From assembly GCA_005880915.1 (NCBI GenBank), contig VBIW01000041.1, positions 1 through 64,000 of the forward strand: a stretch of DNA of 64,000 nucleotides. The letters are read 5' to 3'. Made by a program: the position numbers and the translations under genes. This document shows, piece by piece, positions 9,737-18,130 of the stretch. Under the pieces are notes generated by a model. The model made no database searches and was not told where the DNA came from. It was given only the letters and a program-made list of their open reading frames with translations. This stretch comes from Chloroflexota bacterium. GTDB taxonomy: Bacteria; Chloroflexota; Dormibacteria; Dormibacterales; Dormibacteraceae. Positions within the stretch are counted from its first letter, which is position 1. Each line of letters begins with the position of its first letter.

Positions 9737-11182
9737 ATGAGCACGACGCTGCGACGTCATGACATGTTCATCGGCGGCGAGTGGACGCCGAGCACTGGCG
9801 ACGGCGTCCAGGAGATCATCAATCCGGCGACCGGCAAGGTCATCGCGCACGTGCCGAAGGGGACAGAAAAAGACGTCGACCGGGCGGTGACCGCAGCCCG
9901 CAAGGCGTTCGATGATGTCTGGTCGGACAGCACGCCACGGGACCGCAGCGAGCGTCTGCTGAAGCTCGCCGCGGCGATCGAGGCCAGCGGCGAGGAGCTG
10001 GCGCGGATCGAGTCGGAGAACGTCGGCAAGCCCCTGGCGCCCACAAAGTCCGAGGAGATCCCGCCGATCGTCGATTGCTTCCGCTTCTTCGCGGGTGCCG
10101 CGAGGCTCCTCGAAGGCAGGGCCACCGGCGAGTACATGCAAGGCTTCACGAGCATGCTGCGGCGCGAGCCGATCGGCGTCGTCGGCTCGATCGCGCCCTG
10201 GAACTACCCGCTGATGATGGCCGCCTGGAAGGTCGCCCCCGCGCTCGCCGCGGGCAACAGCGTTGTGCTCAAGCCGTCCGAGTGGACGCCCCTCACCGCA
10301 TTCAAGCTCGCCGAGCTGGCGGCGGACATCTTTCCGCCAGGCGTATTCAACGTCATCACCGGCGACGGCGAGCCGGTCGGCGCCGGGATCGTCCGCCACC
10401 CTGGCGTGTCGATGGTCTCGCTCACCGGCGATGTGGCCACGGGCAAGGAGGTCGCTCGCGCGGCCGCGTCGACCCTGAAGCGTGTTCACCTCGAGCTCGG
10501 TGGCAAGGCGCCTGTCGTCGTCTTCGACGACGCGGATCTGGAGAAGGTCGTGGAGTGGATCAAGATCGGCGGCTACTTCAACGCGGGCCAGGACTGCACG
10601 GCGGCGACTCGCGTCATCGCCGGGCCGAAGATCCACGAGAAGCTGCTCGGCGACCTCGTTCCTGCCGTGAGCTCGCTGAAGGTGGGAGACCCGATGTTGG
10701 AAGACACCGAGATGGGACCGCTCGTTTCTGAAGAGCAGCTCACGCGAGTGTCGGGTTTCGTCGAGCGCGCGCGCAAGTCCGGCGCCGACGTCCTGACCGG
10801 CGGCGCCCGGATCAAGAAGCCTGGCTCCTGGTACGAGCCGACCGTCGTCGTGCCGGCCGGACCCGACGCCGAGATCGTGACCAGAGAGGTGTTCGGCCCG
10901 GTGGTCACCGTGCAGCGGTTCACCGATGAGGAGCAGGCGCTCGCGTGGGCGAACGGCGTCGACTACGGGCTCGCTGCGTCCGTGTGGACGCGGGACGTCG
11001 GCCGCGCCCTGCGCATGGCGCGCAAGCTGCAGTTCGGCACGGTCTGGATCAATACGCACATCCCGCTCGTCAACGAGATGCCTCACGGCGGCTACAAGCA
11101 GAGCGGCTACGGCAAGGACATGTCGATCTACTCGCTCGAGGAATACACGCAGATCAAGCATGTGATGGCGTCGCTTGACTGA
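9737..11182 (+). CDS. patD: Gamma-aminobutyraldehyde dehydrogenase-like aldehyde dehydrogenase
   Basis: 481 residues, a standard NAD(P)-dependent aldehyde dehydrogenase. Visible: [12 protein letters not shown], the catalytic glutamate Glu253 in LELGGKAPV, the nucleophile Cys287 in NAGQDCTAA, and near the end [20 protein letters not shown], the pattern of aminobutyraldehyde and betaine-aldehyde dehydrogenases. A good Shine-Dalgarno (GGGAGG) precedes the ATG. Its 3' end overlaps the ATP-binding subunit gene of a polyamine importer by 8 bases. The likely role is oxidation of 4-aminobutanal to GABA for the adjacent GabT; a related aminoaldehyde is also possible. Confidence 0.82.
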   Translation: MSTTLRRHDMFIGGEWTPSTGDGVQEIINPATGKVIAHVPKGTEKDVDRAVTAARKAFDDVWSDSTPRDRSERLLKLAAAIEASGEELARIESENVGKPLAPTKSEEIPPIVDCFRFFAGAARLLEGRATGEYMQGFTSMLRREPIGVVGSIAPWNYPLMMAAWKVAPALAAGNSVVLKPSEWTPLTAFKLAELAADIFPPGVFNVITGDGEPVGAGIVRHPGVSMVSLTGDVATGKEVARAAASTLKRVHLELGGKAPVVVFDDADLEKVVEWIKIGGYFNAGQDCTAATRVIAGPKIHEKLLGDLVPAVSSLKVGDPMLEDTEMGPLVSEEQLTRVSGFVERARKSGADVLTGGARIKKPGSWYEPTVVVPAGPDAEIVTREVFGPVVTVQRFTDEEQALAWANGVDYGLAASVWTRDVGRALRMARKLQFGTVWINTHIPLVNEMPHGGYKQSGYGKDMSIYSLEEYTQIKHVMASLD

Positions 11183-12197
11183 GGCGGAGCCGAAGAAAGC
11201 CGCACTGAAGCTCCAAGGCGTACGCAAGAACTACGGCCAGGTCGTCGCGGTCGCGGGTATCGATCTCGTCGTGTACGAGGGCGAGTTCTTCACCCTGCTC
11301 GGTCCCTCCGGTTCCGGGAAGACGACGCTGCTGCGCCTCATCGCCGGATTCGAGCGCCCAGACGCCGGCCGGATCGAGCTTGGTGGCCGCGACATCACAT
11401 CGGTGCCTCCGCACCTGCGCGACACGAACACCGTGTTCCAGGACTACGCCCTCTTCCCCCACATGTCGGTGGCAGAGAACATCGGATACGGCCTGAAAGT
11501 GAAGGGGGTTCCGAGGTCGGCCAGGGAGAAGCGGGTGGAAAGAGCCCTCGCCATGGTGCGTCTGACCGGCCTCGGCAACCGGCGGCCTAACCAGCTGTCC
11601 GGCGGCCAGCGCCAGCGGGTCGCACTCGCCCGCGCGGTGATCAACGAGCCGGAGGTGCTGCTGCTGGACGAGCCGCTCGGCGCGCTTGACTTGAAGCTCC
11701 GCCAGGAGATGCAGATCGAGCTCAAACAGATCCAGCAGGAGGTCGGCATCACTTTCGTCTACGTCACCCACGACCAGGAGGAGGCGTTGACCATGAGCGA
11801 CCGGATGGCGGTGATGGCCAACGGCCAGATCGAGCAGGTCGGCTCCCCCGTCGAGGTCTACGAGCGGCCGGCGACTGAGTTCGTGGCGGGATTCATCGGG
11901 ATCTCGAACGTGCTGCTCCGCGATGGCGTGCGCTTCGTCGTGCGCCCGGAGAAGATCCGCATGCTGGCCGAAGGCGAAGAGCCCGCGGCTGGCATGACCG
12001 TGGAGCCGGGCCAGGTCGAGGACGTCGTCTACGTCGGCATGACGACCCGCTACATGGTTCGCCTCGATCGTGGAGAACAGCTGGTGGCTGTGCGTCAGAA
12101 TATGGACGCCGTGGGCGACGCCCACAAGTTCCAGGGCCGGCCAGTGCGGCTGGCATGGACGGCAGATCACACATTCGTTCTCGACAAGGGGAGGTAG
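11175..12197 (+). CDS. potA: Polyamine ABC transporter ATP-binding protein
   Basis: 340 residues. The ABC ATPase domain is complete: Walker A GPSGSGKT (43-50), Q-loop Gln89, signature LSGGQ (141-145), Walker B VLLLDEP and H-loop His199. A C-terminal TOBE-like regulatory domain (about 240-340) follows, as in PotA and other sugar/polyamine importers. The TTG start overlaps the dehydrogenase gene. With the next three genes it forms a complete importer driven by ATP at the inner membrane. Confidence 0.9.
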   Translation: MTEAEPKKAALKLQGVRKNYGQVVAVAGIDLVVYEGEFFTLLGPSGSGKTTLLRLIAGFERPDAGRIELGGRDITSVPPHLRDTNTVFQDYALFPHMSVAENIGYGLKVKGVPRSAREKRVERALAMVRLTGLGNRRPNQLSGGQRQRVALARAVINEPEVLLLDEPLGALDLKLRQEMQIELKQIQQEVGITFVYVTHDQEEALTMSDRMAVMANGQIEQVGSPVEVYERPATEFVAGFIGISNVLLRDGVRFVVRPEKIRMLAEGEEPAAGMTVEPGQVEDVVYVGMTTRYMVRLDRGEQLVAVRQNMDAVGDAHKFQGRPVRLAWTADHTFVLDKGR

Positions 12198-12204
12198 GAA
12201 GTTC

Positions 12205-13377
12205 ATGAGGTTCGGAGCAGTGGCTGTGGTTGCCATGCTGTTGGTCGCCGCGTGCGGGTCGAACAACAACACCAACACGGGCAACACGCTTCAACAACCG
12301 CCGACCGCCGGCATGAAACCGCTCGACAAGGTCGGCGCCGGCGAAGGCCAGCTCAACCTGATCGCGTGGGAAGGGTACGTCGACGACTCGTGGGTCAAGG
12401 CGTTCACGCAGCAGACCAAATGCGTCGTCAACGCCAAGTACGCCGGCTCGTCCGACGAGATGACGAGCCTGATGAAGGACGGCGGCGCCGGCCAGTACGA
12501 CATGGTCTCGGCATCGGGTGATGCCGACCTTCGCCTGATCTACGGCGGCGACGTCAAGCCGATGAACGAGAAGCTGATCCCTGACTGGACTAACTTCCAG
12601 ACCTATTTCAAGAACCCGCCTTACAACACCATCAACGGCATTCATTACGGCATCTCCCTGCAGTGGGGCCCGAACGTGCTCCTCTACAACACGAGCAAGT
12701 TCAAGATCGCCCCAACCAGCTGGAGCGCCGTCTACGACTCTTCAAACAAGAGCATCGTGACCGCTTACGACTACCCGATCACGATCGCCGACGCTGCCCT
12801 CTACCTCAGCAAGTCGCAGCCGAGCCTCGGGATCAAAGACCCATACGAGCTGACAAAGCCGCAGTTCGACGCGACTGTGTCACTGCTGACGACACAGAGA
12901 CAGCTCATCAAGAAGTACTGGGGACTGGCTTCTGACGAGATCTCGATGTTCCAGAACGGCGATGCGTACATCGGCGCCGCCTGGCCTTACCAGACGATCC
13001 AGCTCAAGCTGGCCGGCGCGCCCGTCGCAGACACAATCCCGAGCGAAGGCGCCACCGGATGGGGCGACACCTGGATGCTCGCGACCAAAGCGCCGCACCC
13101 CAACTGCGCATACCTCTGGACCGCATACGTCAGCACCGCGCAGGTGCAGGCCGCGCAGGCGTTGTTCTTCGGCGAGACACCGGTCAACACCAAGGCGTGC
13201 GCCGAGATGGACGCGCAGTCACCAGGCTCCTGCGCCCAGTACCACGCCGACGCACCCGGGTCTTACTTCGACACCATCCACTTCTGGAAGACGCCAGTCA
13301 CTACGTGCGCCGACGGAAGCCAGAAGTGCATCCCTTACGAGCAGTGGGTCTCCGCGTGGACCACGATCAAAGGGTGA
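12205..13377 (+). CDS. potD: Polyamine-binding lipoprotein of ABC transporter
   Basis: 390 residues from the ATG at 12205, which follows GGGAGGTAGG; longer in-frame starts lie inside potA. A signal peptide with lipobox LVAAC predicts lipidation at Cys17. The mature part has the spermidine/putrescine-binding pattern: NLIAWEGYVDDSWVKAF, a segment with GQYDMVSASGDAD, and YGISLQWGPNVLLYN. It would capture the substrate outside the membrane and hand it to PotB/PotC. Which polyamine is bound is not evident. A large hairpin lies just after its stop. Confidence 0.88.
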   Translation: MRFGAVAVVAMLLVAACGSNNNTNTGNTLQQPPTAGMKPLDKVGAGEGQLNLIAWEGYVDDSWVKAFTQQTKCVVNAKYAGSSDEMTSLMKDGGAGQYDMVSASGDADLRLIYGGDVKPMNEKLIPDWTNFQTYFKNPPYNTINGIHYGISLQWGPNVLLYNTSKFKIAPTSWSAVYDSSNKSIVTAYDYPITIADAALYLSKSQPSLGIKDPYELTKPQFDATVSLLTTQRQLIKKYWGLASDEISMFQNGDAYIGAAWPYQTIQLKLAGAPVADTIPSEGATGWGDTWMLATKAPHPNCAYLWTAYVSTAQVQAAQALFFGETPVNTKACAEMDAQSPGSCAQYHADAPGSYFDTIHFWKTPVTTCADGSQKCIPYEQWVSAWTTIKG

Positions 13378-13384
13378 GCGCTCA

Positions 13385-14299
13385 ATAGCCGTTTCAACGA
13401 CCGGCCGGCCCCGCTCCAAGAAAAGCGGACCGGCCGGTCTCCAGGCGTTCTTCTGGCGCCTGCCGTGGCTGCGTTCGCTGCTGCTCCTGACCCCGCCCCT
13501 CGCGTGGTTCGTCGTGGTGTATTTCGCGTCGCTCGTCCTGCTCCTCATCACCGCTTTCTGGACCACCAATCCCTTCACGACTCAGATCGTGCAGGTCTGG
13601 AACACCGACAACTTTCAGATCCTCCTCAACGAGCCGACGTACCGCACCATCGCCGCCCGTACAGTGCTCATGGCCGCGCTGGTGACGGTCACCGACGCAC
13701 TGCTCGCTTTTCCCTTCGCATATTTCATGGCTCGCGTCGCCTCGCGCCGCGTCCAGACGCTGCTGTTCGCCGCCGTGCTCCTTCCCCTGTGGGCCAGCTA
13801 CCTGGCGCGCGTGTATGCGTGGATTCTGATCTTCAACCACAGCGGCATCCTCAACTGGAGCCTGCAGCTCGTCGGCTTACCGCCGGCGAACATCGGCTAC
13901 ACCAACATCGCGATGTGGATCGTGTTCTCCTACATCTGGCTGCCGTTCATGATCATCCCGACCTACGCGGCTCTGGAGCGAGTCCCAGAGTCGCTGATCG
14001 AAGCGGCCGCTGACCTCGGGGCACGCCGCTGGCGGACCGTGCGCGACGTTGTGCTGCCGCTGGCCCTGCCCGGTGTCGCGGCCGGCTCGATCTTCACCTT
14101 CTCGCTGACGCTGGGCGACTACATCACCCCGATCCTGGTCGGCGGCGCGGGATCGAGCTTGATTGGAAACGTGGTCTATGACAACGTCGGCATCGCCAAC
14201 AACATCCCGTTCGCCGCGGCGCTGGCGATGGTCCCCGTGGCGATCATGGCGATCTACCTGCTGATCGCGCGACGCCTCGGTGCATTCGAGGCTCTGTAG
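13385..14299 (+). CDS. potB: Polyamine ABC transporter permease, N-terminus uncertain
   Basis: Inner-membrane permease with about six membrane segments and the EAA loop (SLIEAAADLGARRWRTVRDVVLPLALPG) that contacts the ATPase. Reading upstream from the first membrane helix there is no in-frame ATG, GTG or TTG before the GTG at about 13516, which would cut helix 1 in half. The most plausible unusual start is ATA at 13385, eight bases after AGGGTGAG, giving about 304 residues; CTG codons at about 13459-13471 are alternatives. An ORF from 12962 would run 415 bases inside potD and is rejected. A large inverted repeat (13399-13439) lies in this uncertain N-terminal stretch. Confidence 0.8.
   Translation: MAVSTTGRPRSKKSGPAGLQAFFWRLPWLRSLLLLTPPLAWFVVVYFASLVLLLITAFWTTNPFTTQIVQVWNTDNFQILLNEPTYRTIAARTVLMAALVTVTDALLAFPFAYFMARVASRRVQTLLFAAVLLPLWASYLARVYAWILIFNHSGILNWSLQLVGLPPANIGYTNIAMWIVFSYIWLPFMIIPTYAALERVPESLIEAAADLGARRWRTVRDVVLPLALPGVAAGSIFTFSLTLGDYITPILVGGAGSSLIGNVVYDNVGIANNIPFAAALAMVPVAIMAIYLLIARRLGAFEAL
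13399..13439. promoter_or_regulatory. Large intercistronic inverted repeat between potD and potB
   Basis: Perfect 10-base arms GACCGGCCGG (13399-13408) and CCGGCCGGTC (13430-13439), with inner arms CCGCT (13411-13415) and AGCGG (13424-13428). Folded as RNA this would be a very stable stem-loop 22 bases after the potD stop. No U-tract follows, so it looks more like an mRNA-stabilising or translation-controlling hairpin than a terminator. It would lower potB output relative to potD, as is known for several binding-protein operons. Confidence 0.6.
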
Positions 14300-14302
14300 C
14301 CG

Positions 14303-15109
14303 GTGGAGGGGATGTGGACCCGATTCGCTTTGCGGCTGTGGGTCGGGTTGATGCTTTTATTCCTCTTCACGCCGATCGTGCTGATCTTCGTCTACGCGTT
14401 CAACACGTCGAACATCCAGAGCTGGCCGATCCCTGGTTTCACGCTCAAGTGGTTCAGCGGAACATGGAACGACCCTGACGTACGCCGCGCGCTGACGCTG
14501 TCCCTGCAGGTCGGGCTCGGCGCTACCGCGCTGGCCCTTGTGCTTGGCTCATGCGCCGCGTTCGCCATCCATCGCATGACGTGGTTCGGCCGCGAGTTCG
14601 TCAGCTTGATGTTCGTGCTGCCGCTGGCGCTCCCTGGAATCGTCACCGGAATCGCACTGAATGCCGCCTTCAGCTTTGGCGGGATCTCGCTCTCGACGTT
14701 GACCATCATCGTCGGCCACACGACGTTCTGCATCGTGGTCGTGTACAACAACGTGCTGGCGCGCCTGCGCCGGACGCAGGGCTCGCTGATCGAGGCGGCC
14801 ATGGACCTTGGCGCAAATGGGTTCCAGGTGCTGCGCGACATCACACTGCCGCTCATTTCGACCGCCGTCGTGGCCGGAGCAATGCTCGCGTTTGCGCTGT
14901 CCTTCGACGAGATCATCGTCACGACATTCACAGCCGGGGCGCAGAACACCCTGCCGCTATGGATCTTCGGCGCGATCCGTCTCGGTCAGCGGCTCCCAGA
15001 GGTCAACGTCGTCGTGTCGTTCGTGATCCTGGTCACGATCATCCCGGTCATTCTCGCCGCCCGCCTGACCGGCGGTGGCGGGACGGCGAGGGTTCCGGTA
15101 GCCCGCTAG
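14303..15109 (+). CDS. potC: Polyamine ABC transporter permease
   Basis: 268 residues, six predicted membrane segments and the conserved EAA loop near SLIEAAMDLGANGFQVLRDI. It pairs with PotB to form the membrane channel of the importer. The GTG start at 14303 lies 3 bases after the potB stop; an ATG nine bases later sits too close to GGAGGGG to be favoured. Its TAG stop shares two bases with the stop codon of the convergent small membrane gene. Confidence 0.9.
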   Translation: MEGMWTRFALRLWVGLMLLFLFTPIVLIFVYAFNTSNIQSWPIPGFTLKWFSGTWNDPDVRRALTLSLQVGLGATALALVLGSCAAFAIHRMTWFGREFVSLMFVLPLALPGIVTGIALNAAFSFGGISLSTLTIIVGHTTFCIVVVYNNVLARLRRTQGSLIEAAMDLGANGFQVLRDITLPLISTAVVAGAMLAFALSFDEIIVTTFTAGAQNTLPLWIFGAIRLGQRLPEVNVVVSFVILVTIIPVILAARLTGGGGTARVPVAR

Positions 15110-15411
15110 CCGACCTGGTATCCAGGAAGCTGGGCAGACAGCATCCACAGGGCGAGGCCGACCGCGATCAGGTTGATCTTGCGGTAGCTCCGTCCGACCG
15201 CAGCCACGGCCAGGACCACGATCGCGGCGAACAGGAGGACCAGGTTGATGCTCACCCGTGCCGGTGGCACGTACGTGACCAGGATCGACAGCAGGAACAG
15301 CGCCAGCCCGGCCGCCACCAGGTTGGTTTTCCGGTAGGTCCAACCGGTCGCGGCAACGACGAACAAGACCAGAGCCACGATCATCAGGACGGTGCTGGGC
15401 GTGAGGTTCAT
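15106..15411 (-). CDS. Small membrane protein with two YRK-NLIAVGLALW modules (paralogue A)
   Basis: 101 residues, four hydrophobic segments. It contains the same module twice: a hydrophobic helix, then WTYRKTNLVAAGLALFLLSI in the first half and RSYRKINLIAVGLALWMLSA in the second. The neighbouring gene at 15444 has the same two-module plan, so the pair arose by tandem duplication. The ATG at 15411 is preferred because GGAG lies about 10 bases upstream; ATG 15420 is possible. Function unknown. Its stop overlaps the potC stop from the opposite strand. Confidence 0.75.
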   Translation of the reverse strand: MNLTPSTVLMIVALVLFVVAATGWTYRKTNLVAAGLALFLLSILVTYVPPARVSINLVLLFAAIVVLAVAAVGRSYRKINLIAVGLALWMLSAQLPGYQVG

Positions 15412-15443
15412 GAACCTCATTCTCCAGCGCCGCCCGCTGAGTA

Positions 15444-15725
15444 TTAGGTGACGAGCAGGGAGAGCATCCAGAGCGCCAGGCCGACCGCGATCAGGTTGAC
15501 CTTTCGGTAACGCCAGCCGATCGCCGCCGCGACGAATGCGATGAAAACAAGGATCAGGAGCAGCGTGCTGACGGTGATCGATGACAGATGCCCGACCAGG
15601 ATCGAGAGAGCCCACAGGGCGAGACCGATGGCGATCAGATCCGTCTTCCGATAAGTCCAACCAGTCGCCGCAAGAACGAAAGCGATCAGGGCCAGGATGA
15701 TGAAGATGTTGAAGCTCAAGCTCAT
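15444..15725 (-). CDS. Small membrane protein with two YRK-NLIAVGLALW modules (paralogue B)
   Basis: 93 residues, four hydrophobic segments, with GWTYRKTDLIAIGLALWALS and GWRYRKVNLIAVGLALWMLS in the two halves. Paralogue of the downstream gene at 15106. The ATG at 15725 is chosen because GACAAT lies 7 bases before it, fitting a leaderless message; an ATG at 15743 is in frame. It is divergent from the FAD oxidoreductase gene, whose ATG is only 21 bases away. Function unknown. Confidence 0.75.
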   Translation of the reverse strand: MSLSFNIFIILALIAFVLAATGWTYRKTDLIAIGLALWALSILVGHLSSITVSTLLLILVFIAFVAAAIGWRYRKVNLIAVGLALWMLSLLVT

Positions 15726-15746
15726 GCCGATTATTGTCCACATCCG

Positions 15747-17162
15747 ATGCTGAATCTGACCGGGTTAGCGCTGACCCCCGGGTCGCAGCGAAGCTGGTGG
15801 CTGCGCGAGGCGCTTGCCCAAGAGCAAGGTCGCCCCTGCCCACCCCTGGCCGCGGACGTCAAGGCGGATGTGGTCGTCGTGGGCGGCGGCTTCAGCGGGC
15901 TTTGGACGGCCTATTTCCTGACCGAGCGAGATCCGGCCCTGGGCGTGGTTGTGCTCGAGCAGGACATCTGCGGCGGCGGCCCGAGCGGCCGCAACGGCGG
16001 CTTCGCCAGCGGCTGGTGGGACGAGCTGCATGGCCTGGTCACCCTCTACGGACCCGAGGCGGCCCTGAGCGCGTGCCGCGCCATCTCGTCGAGCATCGCC
16101 GCGATAGGTGACTTCTGCGACGCGCACAGCATCGACGCCTGGTTCAAGCGAAAGGGCTACGTGTACGCGATCACGGCGGCCGCACATGAGCAGATCTGCG
16201 AGGACATGGTGGAGTTGGCCCGTGAGGTCGGCGCGTCCGAAGAGCTGCGCGAGCTCAGCGCCGCTGAGGTCAAGGCGCGCTGCACCTCGCCCGCCTTCCG
16301 CGGCGGGGCGTACATGCGTGACGGCGCGTCAGTGCAGCCGGCCCGCCTGGTCCGCGGCCTCCGCCGCGTCCTCCTCGAGCGCGGCGTCGTCATCCACGAG
16401 AACACGCCGGTCACCCGAGTCGACGGAACGACCGCCTTCACGGCGGGCGGCAGCGTCAAGGCCGCGCACGCGGTGCTGGCCGTCAACGCCTGGGGAATCC
16501 GATGGCCGCAGCTGAGCCGGCGGCTCGTCGCATGGAGCAGCTACATCGTGATGACCGCCCCCGCGCCCGAGCAGCTCGAGGAGATCGGGTGGACCGGAGG
16601 CGAGCTGATCAGCGATTTCCGCACATCCCTGCGCTATTTCCGGACGACACCGGATGGCAGGATCGCGTTCGGGGGAGGTGGCGGCCGCGCGCGCAGGACC
16701 GTGGATGCGATGTTCACGAGCGATACCCGCGCGGTAGACGAGACGGCCGCGGGGTTCCGGCTGATGTTTCCGAGCTTCGCCGAGGTGCCGATCGAAGATG
16801 CGTGGGGCGGCCCTATCGACGTCTCTCCGACGCACCTGCCGACGTTCGGCCGGCTCGAAACCGGCAACGTGTACTACGCCGCCGGTTACACCGGCAACGG
16901 CGTCGCGCCAACCTACCTCGCCGGTCAGGTCCTCGCCGACCTCATCACAGGCGCCGACACGGACACAGTTCGTCTGCCGATGGTGAACGCCACGCCGCGA
17001 TCGTTCCCGCCTGAGCCGTTCCGATCGTGGGGTGCCGCCGTGGTCAGGCGGGCGATGATCGCCAAGGAGACCGCCGAAGAGAACGGCCGCACCCCCGGTT
17101 TCCTTGTCAGCCAGCTAGCGCGAACGCCGCGCCGGATGGGCTACCTCCTGGGCCCGGACTAG
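15747..17162 (+). CDS. FAD-dependent amine oxidase (PuuB/DAO family)
   Basis: 471 residues from the ATG at 15747. The DAO fold is shown by VVVVGGGFSGLWTAY (FAD-binding GGGFSG at 46-51) and the GPSGRNGGFASGW segment typical of gamma-glutamylputrescine oxidase and related amine oxidases. The C-terminal YYAAGYTGNGVAPTYLAGQV contacts FAD. Near the polyamine importer, GabT and the aminoaldehyde dehydrogenase it most likely oxidises a polyamine or its conjugate to an aldehyde. No PuuA-like glutamylputrescine synthetase is in this window, so a free amine may be the substrate. Confidence 0.83.
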   Translation: MLNLTGLALTPGSQRSWWLREALAQEQGRPCPPLAADVKADVVVVGGGFSGLWTAYFLTERDPALGVVVLEQDICGGGPSGRNGGFASGWWDELHGLVTLYGPEAALSACRAISSSIAAIGDFCDAHSIDAWFKRKGYVYAITAAAHEQICEDMVELAREVGASEELRELSAAEVKARCTSPAFRGGAYMRDGASVQPARLVRGLRRVLLERGVVIHENTPVTRVDGTTAFTAGGSVKAAHAVLAVNAWGIRWPQLSRRLVAWSSYIVMTAPAPEQLEEIGWTGGELISDFRTSLRYFRTTPDGRIAFGGGGGRARRTVDAMFTSDTRAVDETAAGFRLMFPSFAEVPIEDAWGGPIDVSPTHLPTFGRLETGNVYYAAGYTGNGVAPTYLAGQVLADLITGADTDTVRLPMVNATPRSFPPEPFRSWGAAVVRRAMIAKETAEENGRTPGFLVSQLARTPRRMGYLLGPD

Positions 17163-17359
17163 CCACCTGCGGCGGGGATGGGGCAGCGCCGGACTGACTA
17201 GAGCCGGGGAGGTGGCTCTTCCCCACGCAGCGGGGAAGTACCGCCGCTTGCGGCGGGGATGGGGCTGCGCCGTACTGACTAGAGCCGGGGAGGTGGCTCT
17301 TCCCCACGCAGTGGGGAAGTACCGCCGCTTGCGGCGGGGATGGGGCTGCGCCGGATCGG
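17163..17359. repeat. 81-bp tandem repeats, each with two hairpins
   Basis: Two complete 81-base units (17193-17273, 17274-17354), preceded by the last about 27 bases of another and followed by a partial one. Each unit holds CTTCCCC-GGGGAAG (for example 17218-17238) and the perfect stem CCGCCGC-TT-GCGGCGG (17241-17256), followed by GGGATGGGGCTGCGCCG. The array fills the gap between two convergent genes, so it could serve as a two-way terminator or a REP-like element. A single matching copy lies at 44606, also between convergent genes. Confidence 0.85.
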
Positions 17360-18112
17360 CTAAAGCCGGACGAGATCCCCTAACAGATGCACGCCCCAGC
17401 CCTTAGGCATGAAGCGCTCTGACATCACCGACGCCCGGAACATGAAGGCGTTGAGCGCGAGATAGGTCGGGTCCGGCACCACGCGCATGTCGTAAACCGC
17501 GAGTCCGGCCGCCTCCGCGTGCGCACGAATCGCGCCGACGGTGTTCGCCCTGTATTGCACCGGAAACGTGTCCGCCTCAACACGGCCGTAAAACCTCGGC
17601 ACGAGACGCCGCTGCAGAGCGGGCAGTGCCTTGCCGATGCGGTTGGCCAGCATCAGCGGATTACGCACATTCGGGGTGACGAATACGAAGTGTCCTTTGG
17701 GCCGCAGCACGCGGTGGACTTCCCTCAGAGTCGCTGCCGGGTCCTTCAGGTGCTCGAGCACCCACACGCAGACGATGAGATCGAACGATTCGGCGGCGAA
17801 CGGGAGCTGCTCTCCGAGGCCGCGGATTACCGGCATCCCACCAGAGCGATGCTCGCTCAGCGACGGCGTATCAGGATCGAGCCCGATGGCGAGCCCGACG
17901 TCGCGCCAGAACAGCTCGACCACGCCGCCGCGGCCGCAGCCCAGGTCGAGCACCTGGCTCGACGGGGTGATGTGGCTGCGGACGACCGCCTCGAGCTGGT
18001 CGCCACTCGACCGCCAAGCCGGTCGGATTCCGCGGTAGCGCTCGCGGTACCCGTTCTGAACGCTGAGCGGGAGCAGCGCATCGCGGCGCAGCCGTTCCTC
18101 TGCCTGAGCCAT
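17360..18112 (-). CDS. Class I SAM-dependent methyltransferase
   Basis: 250 residues. The SAM-binding motif VLDLGCGRGGVVEL, the acidic end of the second strand (GLDPD), and FDLIVCVWVLEHLKDP are those of the Methyltransf_11/Ubi-E-like group. The C-terminal half, with a hydrophobic stretch and several aromatic residues, resembles methyltransferases acting on lipid or surface-sugar substrates, but the substrate is not identifiable. ATG start; the uracil-DNA glycosylase gene lies 18 bases upstream on the same strand. Confidence 0.8.
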   Translation of the reverse strand: MAQAEERLRRDALLPLSVQNGYRERYRGIRPAWRSSGDQLEAVVRSHITPSSQVLDLGCGRGGVVELFWRDVGLAIGLDPDTPSLSEHRSGGMPVIRGLGEQLPFAAESFDLIVCVWVLEHLKDPAATLREVHRVLRPKGHFVFVTPNVRNPLMLANRIGKALPALQRRLVPRFYGRVEADTFPVQYRANTVGAIRAHAEAAGLAVYDMRVVPDPTYLALNAFMFRASVMSERFMPKGWGVHLLGDLVRL

Positions 18113-18130
18113 GTCCCCGGCATTTTGGAC

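Noticed and set aside
8424..11182. Ethanolamine-phosphate route (kinase + class III phospho-lyase + aldehyde dehydrogenase + APC permease)
   Set aside because: The gene mix resembles such operons, but the aminotransferase matches GabT motifs closely and polyamine import genes follow directly, so the GABA route is preferred. The kinase keeps this idea open.
9617..11227. A 536-codon open frame antisense to the aldehyde dehydrogenase gene, and similar long antisense frames (for example 11154-12287 and 1145-1873)
   Set aside because: They mirror strongly supported genes; long antisense frames are expected at high GC because third-position G/C removes stop codons. No domain or membrane pattern is seen.
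12962..13384. Extended N-terminus of potB starting inside potD
   Set aside because: It would overlap potD by 415 bases with Arg/Ser/Pro-rich, non-homologous sequence.
17163..17359. CRISPR array at the 81-bp tandem repeats
   Set aside because: The units are contiguous with no variable spacers, and no cas genes are present.
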